In this document: piece after piece, positions 59,204 to 64,000 of the stretch
Position numbering within the stretch: position 1 is the first letter of the stretch
How the letters are laid out: each line of letters starts with the position of its first letter
Source: JAGQOZ01 sp041399205
GTDB taxonomy: Bacteria > Planctomycetota > Planctomycetia > Pirellulales > Pirellulaceae
Assembly (NCBI GenBank): GCA_041399205.1
Contig: JAWKTK010000030.1
Coordinates: 1-64,000, forward strand
Direction of reading: 5' to 3'
DNA length: 64,000 nucleotides
The notes under the pieces: generated by a model
The model's input: only the letters and a program-made list of their open reading frames with translations
The model's database searches: none
Told to the model about the DNA's origin: nothing
Program-made: the position numbers and the translations under genes

Positions 59204-59605
59204 GAATGGTGATTCCTAAGTGATAAAAATGGGAAAATGTTCAATACAGCGAACTGCATATCCGTACAGTATTCAAATGACTTCCTGCTCAATGGCCGCA
59301 TCGTCTATCACAATCCGGAAGCCGGCAGGCCTGTTTTTCATTTTCTTGAAAAACAAAACTCACGGTTAGCAAACGTTTTCGTCCCACACTGTGCTCGGGG
59401 GTGCTCGCCGCCAAACTGCCACGAATCCGCCCACCACTGGCTAAAGAGAAAACGAGAATCCGCCACAAACCAAGACAGTTCGTCGCGCAGTCACTTAACC
59501 ATGACTCCAAACCTGCGGATAGTTTGGTTGGTAATGTAAACCTTTGAATCCCCAGCGACAAGGGCAGCTAACTCGTTGTCAAGCCAAAAAACAGGCCAAA
59601 ATCAT
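59204..59605. other. Intergenic gap between tgt and secDF; no yajC seen
   Basis: 400 bp without a convincing gene. Both strands were checked for a short protein with one N-terminal helix, as expected for YajC, which often lies between tgt and secD. None was found; the longest minus frame (90 codons) lacks a helix at the right place. A secDF promoter probably lies here. Confidence 0.6.
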
Positions 59606-60724
59606 TCATTCGGACGCCGCCTGCCAGTCCGACATTTTCTGGCGAAAAAAGTCGACAAATTGGTTCGCCAGAATTGCCTCGCGAGCGTCTCGCAACAGGG
59701 TCTGATAGTACGTCAGGTTGTGGATCGAAAGCAGAATCGGCCCGAGCATTTCCTTGGCCAGGAACAAGTGCCGAAGATACCCCAAACTGTGCGAACACGC
59801 AGCACAAGGGCAATTTTCCATCAGCGGACGTGGATCACGAGCATGCTTTTGATTCCGCAGGCGTACTGTACCGTGGTCAGTGAAGGCCAGCGCGTTGCGA
59901 CCATTGCGAGTAGGCATGACGCAATCAAACAGGTCAACACCTCGATAGATGGCGTTTAGCAGGTCTTCCGGCCGGCCAACTCCCATTAGATACCGAGGTT
60001 TGTCTGGCGGTAGATGCGGACAGGTGGCTTCGATCATGCGATACATTTCGGCAGGTTCTTCACCAACGCTGAGCCCTCCGATGGCGTAGCCCGGAAAATT
60101 CAGGTCGGCCAGGGCCTTCGCACAATATTCTCGTAGCGAAGGATCGAGCCCACCTTGCACGATTCCAAACTGTGCTTGTTCCGGCGACGTCACCGTCTGA
60201 CACCGTTTCGCCCAGCGGATAGTGCGCTCCATCGCGTCGCGAACCGTCTCTAACGAATTGGGCAGGGCGACCACATGGTCAAGCACCATGGCAATGTCGC
60301 TACCCAACGTCAGCTGGATTTCCATCGAACGTTCTGGCGAAACAAAAAATCGGCTGCCATCAATGTGCGAACGAAATTCGGCACCTTCTTCCGTGACCTT
60401 GGTTCGCTGAGCCAGACTGAAGACCTGAAAACCACCGCTGTCCGTGAGAATCGGGCCATTCCAGCCCATAAAGGCATGCAGCCCTCCTAAGTCTCGGACA
60501 ATTTGTTCGCCGGGCCGCAAGGCTAAGTGATAGGTATTGGCCAACACCATTTGGGCCGACGTATCGGCCACGTTTTGTATGGTAAGCCCTTTCACGGTTG
60601 CCAACGTACCAACCGGCATGAACGCTGGCATTTGGACGTCGCCGCGTGGCGTAGAAAAGCGACTGACTCGAGCTTTACAGTTCGAATCAGTCCCTAAGAG
60701 TTGAAACGAAAAAGGCGATGACAC
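59606..60724 (-). CDS. tgt: Queuine tRNA-ribosyltransferase (Tgt)
   Basis: 372 residues, full length. Family motifs are clear: FMPVGTLATVKGLT, ILTDSGGFQVFSL (active Asp in TDSGGFQ), VEIQLTLG-type region (MEIQLTLGSDIAM), GGLSVGE, YLMGVG, and LFDCVMPTRNGRN with the nucleophile Asp. The zinc site is NCPCAACSHSLGYLRHL plus SIHN (C-x-C-x2-C and His). It exchanges guanine 34 for preQ1 in GUN-anticodon tRNAs (Asp, Asn, His, Tyr). Followed by the secDF gene, preceded by the TPR-alphaCTD gene, all minus strand. No other queuosine genes in the window. Confidence 0.97.
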   Translation of the reverse strand: MSSPFSFQLLGTDSNCKARVSRFSTPRGDVQMPAFMPVGTLATVKGLTIQNVADTSAQMVLANTYHLALRPGEQIVRDLGGLHAFMGWNGPILTDSGGFQVFSLAQRTKVTEEGAEFRSHIDGSRFFVSPERSMEIQLTLGSDIAMVLDHVVALPNSLETVRDAMERTIRWAKRCQTVTSPEQAQFGIVQGGLDPSLREYCAKALADLNFPGYAIGGLSVGEEPAEMYRMIEATCPHLPPDKPRYLMGVGRPEDLLNAIYRGVDLFDCVMPTRNGRNALAFTDHGTVRLRNQKHARDPRPLMENCPCAACSHSLGYLRHLFLAKEMLGPILLSIHNLTYYQTLLRDAREAILANQFVDFFRQKMSDWQAASE

Positions 60725-60730
60725 GACTTA

Positions 60731-62056
60731 TCAGTCACCACGCAACTTCAGGCCATGTTGGGTCAGTTTTTCGCGTACTTCGTTTAAACTGGTCACGCCA
60801 AAGTTTTTACACTCCAGCATTTCGTCACCCGTTTTTCGAAGCAATTCGCCGATTGTGCTTATTCCCAAGCGAACCATGCACTTTCTGGCTCGTACCGACA
60901 GATTCAGGTCGGAAATCGGACGTTCCAGAACGGCCTGTTCATCTGGCGAAAGGCTTTCATAGTCGATAGACGGTTCGGGTTCCGCTTTTTCGTGCGCGAA
61001 CTGGCCCAGTTCTAAGCCCTTAGACGTCAGCATTTCGCGAATTTCAACCAGTGACGTTTCGCCAAAGTTCTTGCTGGAGAGCAGTTCTTGTTCGGTACAG
61101 CGAGTCAAATCGCCCAGCGTCTTGACGCCCATTTTCTGCAAACAGTTGCGACTACGGACGGACAATTCGAAGTCGGACACGGGAATCCCCAAGACTTGGG
61201 ACAGGCGATCGCGGCGTTTCTGAGCTTCTTCGTCATAGAACATGTCGCCGGAAGCTTGCGCATCCAACAAAAACATGTGGGCTCGTTTGTTACTTGGGAA
61301 GCTTTCCAGAATTCGCTTGTAGCATTTCTGAGCGCGGTCGTATTCTTCTCGCTCTTCATACAACAATCCCAAGTTCAAGAGCGAACCGACGTGAGCCGGA
61401 AAACGAGCGGTCGCACGCTGATAAAGCTCTAAAGCCAAATCATCATTACCTCGGCGATCATTTTCCAACGCCAATCCGAACAAGGCACCACTGTGTCGAT
61501 CATCAATTTCGATCGCTCGTTCATACAATGCAATCACTTCTTCCGGATTGCCGCCTAAGGCCGCCACAATGGCACCTCGCTGATACAAATATCCCGCCGT
61601 TTGTTCGATGGCGCCGGATAGATTATCCAAGGTTCGCAGGGCAGCTTCGGGGTCTCCGGAGTTTCGCTGTGCCTCAGCGATACCCAGATCACATTCGCCC
61701 ACATCGTAACCTGCTCGCTTGGCTGACTCGAAACTTCCGATTGAATCTGCGAACCTCTGCAACGAGATCTTTGACAGGCCCATATAGAAATGAGCTAGTG
61801 CGCCGCCGTCGGCCGAAGCCAACGTCCCCAACGCCCGTTCATACCTCCCCAGCAGATACTGGCAGACGCCTAAACGAGCAGCCGAAGCGGGCGTATGGTC
61901 TTCGCGTTGCTCTAATTCGTTCACCGCATCGCGGAAAACGGACAGTTTGGTGGCGTCATCACTGATGACATTTAAGATTTTTTGGATTTCAGCTGGTCCA
62001 AATGAACCATCGGAAACAACCGTGTCCCGAACGTCAAAATCTAGTAATTGCGACAT
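60731..62056 (-). CDS. TPR protein with two RNA polymerase alpha-CTD-like domains
   Basis: 441 residues. The N-terminal part (about 55-265) is TPR repeats (LGVCQYLLGRYERALGTLA, AHFYMGLSKISLQRFADSIGSFESAKRAG, GALFGLALENDRRGNDDLALELYQRA, SLLNLGLLYEEREEYDRAQKCYKRILE). Two alpha-C-terminal-domain units follow: about 296-352 (LSVRSRNCLQKMGVKTLGDL, NFGETSLVEIREML) and 381-441 (LSVRARKCMVRLGISTIGEL, NFGVTSLNEVREKL). The Arg, Cys, Ser and Glu of the E. coli 265 determinant are kept in both; Asn268 is kept only in the first and Lys298 in neither. There is no polymerase assembly domain. A regulator binding DNA, UP-elements or RNAP is inferred. The tgt gene follows seven bases later. Confidence 0.85.
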   Translation of the reverse strand: MSQLLDFDVRDTVVSDGSFGPAEIQKILNVISDDATKLSVFRDAVNELEQREDHTPASAARLGVCQYLLGRYERALGTLASADGGALAHFYMGLSKISLQRFADSIGSFESAKRAGYDVGECDLGIAEAQRNSGDPEAALRTLDNLSGAIEQTAGYLYQRGAIVAALGGNPEEVIALYERAIEIDDRHSGALFGLALENDRRGNDDLALELYQRATARFPAHVGSLLNLGLLYEEREEYDRAQKCYKRILESFPSNKRAHMFLLDAQASGDMFYDEEAQKRRDRLSQVLGIPVSDFELSVRSRNCLQKMGVKTLGDLTRCTEQELLSSKNFGETSLVEIREMLTSKGLELGQFAHEKAEPEPSIDYESLSPDEQAVLERPISDLNLSVRARKCMVRLGISTIGELLRKTGDEMLECKNFGVTSLNEVREKLTQHGLKLRGD

Positions 62057-62125
62057 TTGGAATCCGTTTCTCCATGAAAATACTCGGCGATCCGAGTGTT
62101 AGAACGGCAAGAACAACCAGAAAAA

Positions 62126-62198
62126 GCCAGCGGCGGGAGTCGAACCCGCAACCCCCGCATTACGAATGCGGTGCTCTGCCAATTGAAGCTACGCTGGC
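62126..62198 (-). tRNA. tRNA-Thr (anticodon CGU)
   Basis: 73 nt. The acceptor stem GCCAGCG/CGCTGGC is perfect. The anticodon arm is CCGCA-TTCGTAA-TGCGG, anticodon CGT (reads ACG). The T arm is GCGGG-TTCGACT-CCCGC, and the D arm GCTT...GAGC is present. CCA is not encoded. Located 70 bp upstream (in minus sense) of the TPR-alphaCTD gene. Confidence 0.97.
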
Positions 62199-62803
62199 GA
62201 AACCCCAGAGAATAATGATTCTGGAACAGTTGTGTCAATTGCCCTTGAGACGCGAGCCGTAAAGTGGCGGTTTCCAAGAGATATGATAAGGATTTCCCGC
62301 GATAAGGAAGGCTGTTGTGTCGAATTAGGCTACTTCTATCGGCCTCGTTTCTTCGGCACCTGAACTTGGTTTGGCAGATTTCCTTCGTTTTAGTAAAAAA
62401 AGTGCTTGCATTTCATGCAGCCTGCGATAATACTACCGGCTGAGCTGAAAGTCCGATTGAAAAACTTTTTCGGACAAACAGTTGCACAATCAGAATTTCT
62501 GGTTAGTATGGCAATTGTTGGCTTATTAACTGAAATCACCTTTTCTCCGCTTGGAGGGTCTACTGCACAAACTGAAATTGATTCGTCTGACCGATGTTCA
62601 AAATCGGCGTATCAATTTAGAAGTGCGGTTACCCCTGTCTTCTGACGAGCTGCTTGCTCGTAGCGATACCCCGTTTAGAACACTCGTAGACGTTCATCGT
62701 TTCTGATTTTCCTCGGCTAGTCTTGTATTCGGCTGGTTTTTCCGAGGTTGTTTGATTTGTCAATGACGTGCGTGTTCGTGCTTTGATTTACGGGAGCTTT
62801 GAA
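62199..62803 (+). other. Long leader upstream of the small PEP-CTERM gene
   Basis: No gene supported in these 605 bp, though a 79-codon frame starts near 62406. A possible sigma-70-type promoter on the plus strand is TTGCAT (62406-62411), 16-bp spacer, TAATAC (62428-62433), which would overlap and disqualify that frame. The transcript would carry a leader of about 360 nt with two small stem-loops: GTCCGA...TCGGAC near 62451-62475 and ACGAGC-tgctt-GCTCGT near 62645-62662. Confidence 0.4.
62406..62433 (+). promoter_or_regulatory. Possible sigma-70-type promoter
   Basis: TTGCAT at 62406 and TAATAC at 62428 are 16 bp apart; both match bacterial consensus in four of six positions. The downstream gene begins 370 bp away. 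Weak evidence, since such pairs arise by chance. Confidence 0.3.
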
Positions 62804-63460
62804 ATGACAAAATGTAAGTTGGCAGTCACGTTGGCTGCTACCGTGCTGATGCTGAGCTGTGGCTCGCTGTCAGCAGCGGTTGTTCCGCTATCGGATTTAG
62901 TGAATGGTCAAACCATTCAATCGGGCGATAAAGTATTTTCGAACTTTAAATACGTTGAAACGGGCGATATGCCGGCGGTTGGTGACGTTCAAGTCGAAAC
63001 AGTTACCGATACAAATGGAAATTATGGTGTCCGATTTATCGGCGGTTTTATCGATACAGCTGGCGGAAGTTCTTCTGACGCGTTGATTACGTTTGACGTA
63101 AGCGTTGCAGCCGGTGCAAACCAAGCCATTTCCGGGGCGATCTTGGCTGCAAACCCTGCCGTTTTCAACGGCGAAGGCCTGGCATCGGTTACGGAAACAT
63201 TCTTGCCGACCATCGACAACGACAAGTTAGTCGTATACGACTTTGGTAATGGCGACGACAAACTGACTGATAGCACGACGTTTGCAAACACTTACCAAAC
63301 CTTAAGCGTCCAGAAGGATATTATCCTTCACGCGATGGGCAATAATGCAGCCGTCACCATGTCGTTTGTAGACCAATACTTCCCACAGGTTCCTGAACCG
63401 AATTCGCTGGGACTAATGACACTGGGACTCCTAGGCCTGCTGGCTCGTCGACGCCGATAG
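62804..63460 (+). CDS. Small PEP-CTERM secreted protein
   Basis: 218 residues from ATG 62804, with GGGAG about eight bases upstream; a longer in-frame start is less likely. Signal peptide (LAVTLAATVLMLSCGSLSAA). The body is one beta-rich domain (VVPLSDLVNGQTIQSGDKVFSNF, DALITFDVSVAAGANQAISGAIL, VYDFGNGDD), resembling short planctomycete and cyanobacterial PEP-CTERM proteins of unknown role. The C-terminus is VPEPNSLGLMTLGLLGLLARRRR, the PEP-CTERM sorting signal. No dockerin part, unlike the other PEP-CTERM proteins here. Its own terminator follows. Confidence 0.88.
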   Translation: MTKCKLAVTLAATVLMLSCGSLSAAVVPLSDLVNGQTIQSGDKVFSNFKYVETGDMPAVGDVQVETVTDTNGNYGVRFIGGFIDTAGGSSSDALITFDVSVAAGANQAISGAILAANPAVFNGEGLASVTETFLPTIDNDKLVVYDFGNGDDKLTDSTTFANTYQTLSVQKDIILHAMGNNAAVTMSFVDQYFPQVPEPNSLGLMTLGLLGLLARRRR

Positions 63461-63526
63461 AGTTTACGCAAGACTTTTGCCTCCGATAAAGGCATCACGC
63501 TAAAGGAGTAGTGTCGAGCAAGCACG

Positions 63527-63567
63527 GAAAACTCGTCATTCCCAAAGAGGGAGTGGCGAGTTTTTTT
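63527..63567 (+). terminator. Rho-independent terminator of the small PEP-CTERM gene
   Basis: The stem AAACTCGTCATTCCC / GGGAGTGGCGAGTTT (with two G-U pairs) and a five-base loop are followed by TTTTTTT. It begins about 66 bp after the stop. Confidence 0.88.
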
Positions 63568-63666
63568 GCGTTGAATATTGCGAGTTTCTGATCTGACCCG
63601 CGAAATCGGCCTTATTGAAAGCAGGCTTTAGTCGAATCTGTCTCGTCGTCGAAAAGACCGAATGAC

Positions 63667-64000
63667 ATGATGGTCTTTCCGAAGGGACTTTTTCGCGTGC
63701 TTCGAACCCCCGCCTTTTTCGTTCTATTGCTGGGCATCGCTTTGAGCCTGTTATGGCTGCGTCGAGGCCCAGATCCGGGTACCGAGCCGCCGTTCGAATC
63801 GAAAATCTCGCTACGACAAACAGCACCACCTAGAGTCGAAATCTCTGAAGCAGCATTTCCTCGCGAATTTGCCATCAAGAAAAGTGAAACCACTGATCCT
63901 GCGTCCGATTCACTCAATCATCGCGATTTTGGCAGTCACCGAATTAAGGTGCCTCAGCCAAACCGTGTCGATAGCCGAATTGCTACACAAACGGATGTCG
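63667..64000 (+). CDS. Membrane-anchored protein, 3' end beyond right edge
   Basis: 111 codons open from ATG 63667 to the window end. A basic N-terminus and one hydrophobic helix (AFFVLLLGIALSLLWL, residues 15-30) give a signal anchor or uncleaved signal peptide. A Pro/Ser/Arg-rich extracytoplasmic linker without recognised motifs follows. The frame is open to the last base, so the protein is longer. No ribosome site is obvious; the second ATG at 63670 is equally possible. Function unknown. Confidence 0.6.
   Translation, partial: MMVFPKGLFRVLRTPAFFVLLLGIALSLLWLRRGPDPGTEPPFESKISLRQTAPPRVEISEAAFPREFAIKKSETTDPASDSLNHRDFGSHRIKVPQPNRVDSRIATQTDV

Noticed and set aside
59289..59561. YajC between tgt and secDF
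   Set aside because: The open frame lacks an N-terminal helix and YajC motifs, and has no ribosome site.
62406..62645. 79-codon ORF before the PEP-CTERM gene
   Set aside because: TTG start without a ribosome site, no domain, and its start overlaps a better promoter candidate.

Overview
The window looks like chromosomal DNA of a planctomycete, probably a Pirellulales/Rhodopirellula relative. Supporting signs are several secreted proteins ending in VPEP-type PEP-CTERM tails, dockerin-like Asp-rich C-termini, an LExR-type N-terminal export motif, a membrane protein starting with an NPFESP motif, a fused SecDF, CRTAC1-like FG-GAP/ASPIC proteins, and genes resembling the planctomycete tetrahydromethanopterin/methanofuran C1 pathway. 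No rRNA, transposase, integrase, phage module or CRISPR array was found. One tRNA (Thr, CGU) is present.

Layout. 1-761: left-edge FG-GAP protein (minus) with an in-frame TGA. 915-4196: large secreted protein of unknown function. 4246-4934: array of about 44-bp direct repeats. 5113-9841: minus-strand operon with a polytopic membrane protein, an ATP-grasp ligase (MfnD-like), a hydantoinase-fold protein (MfnF/TIGR03123-like) and an amino acid kinase (MfnE-like), i.e. a methanofuran-type cofactor module. 10017-12140: LamG PEP-CTERM protein. 12347-16132: heavily frameshifted FG-GAP/ASPIC/thioredoxin/TPR gene. 16434-18983: MacA-like adaptor and MacB-like permease without an ATPase. 19126-24180: PqaA-type hydrolase, dockerin/PEP-CTERM protein and two HEAT-repeat proteins. 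24261-28885: hairpin array, Gfo/Idh/MocA oxidoreductase, DUF374 acyltransferase, small winged-helix-like protein, cold-shock protein, DEAD-box helicase. 29551-35550: TolB-like protein, membrane protein, broken S9 peptidase, NYN-domain protein, sarcosine-oxidase-like flavoenzyme. 35816-40704: giant CotH/lamin-tail protein. 41091-43330 and 52624-54693: paralogous PEP-CTERM proteins. These flank an SGNH-TPR protein, a double-ASPIC FG-GAP protein and a vitamin-K-dependent-carboxylase-like (HTTM) protein. 54991-62198: GDPD/AIM6-like protein, SecDF, Tgt, a TPR protein carrying two RNA-polymerase alpha C-terminal domains, and tRNA-Thr. 62804-64000: small PEP-CTERM protein and a right-edge membrane-anchored protein.

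The most interesting parts are: (a) the cassette at 43.6-52.3 kb, where a carboxylase homologue that keeps the presumed catalytic Lys and His sits tail to tail with a calcium-loop-rich ASPIC protein; (b) same-orientation repeat arrays built on a TCGTCAC core at 4.3, 23.4 and 40.8 kb, and a related-looking palindromic 40-bp hairpin array at 24.3 kb; (c) the TPR protein with duplicated alpha-CTDs; (d) a recurring unnamed module shared by three PEP-CTERM proteins.

At least nine genes carry frameshifts or stops. Flanking codons stay highly conserved, so base-level sequencing or assembly errors are a serious alternative to pseudogenisation. Frameshifted genes are annotated here over their full reconstructed span.
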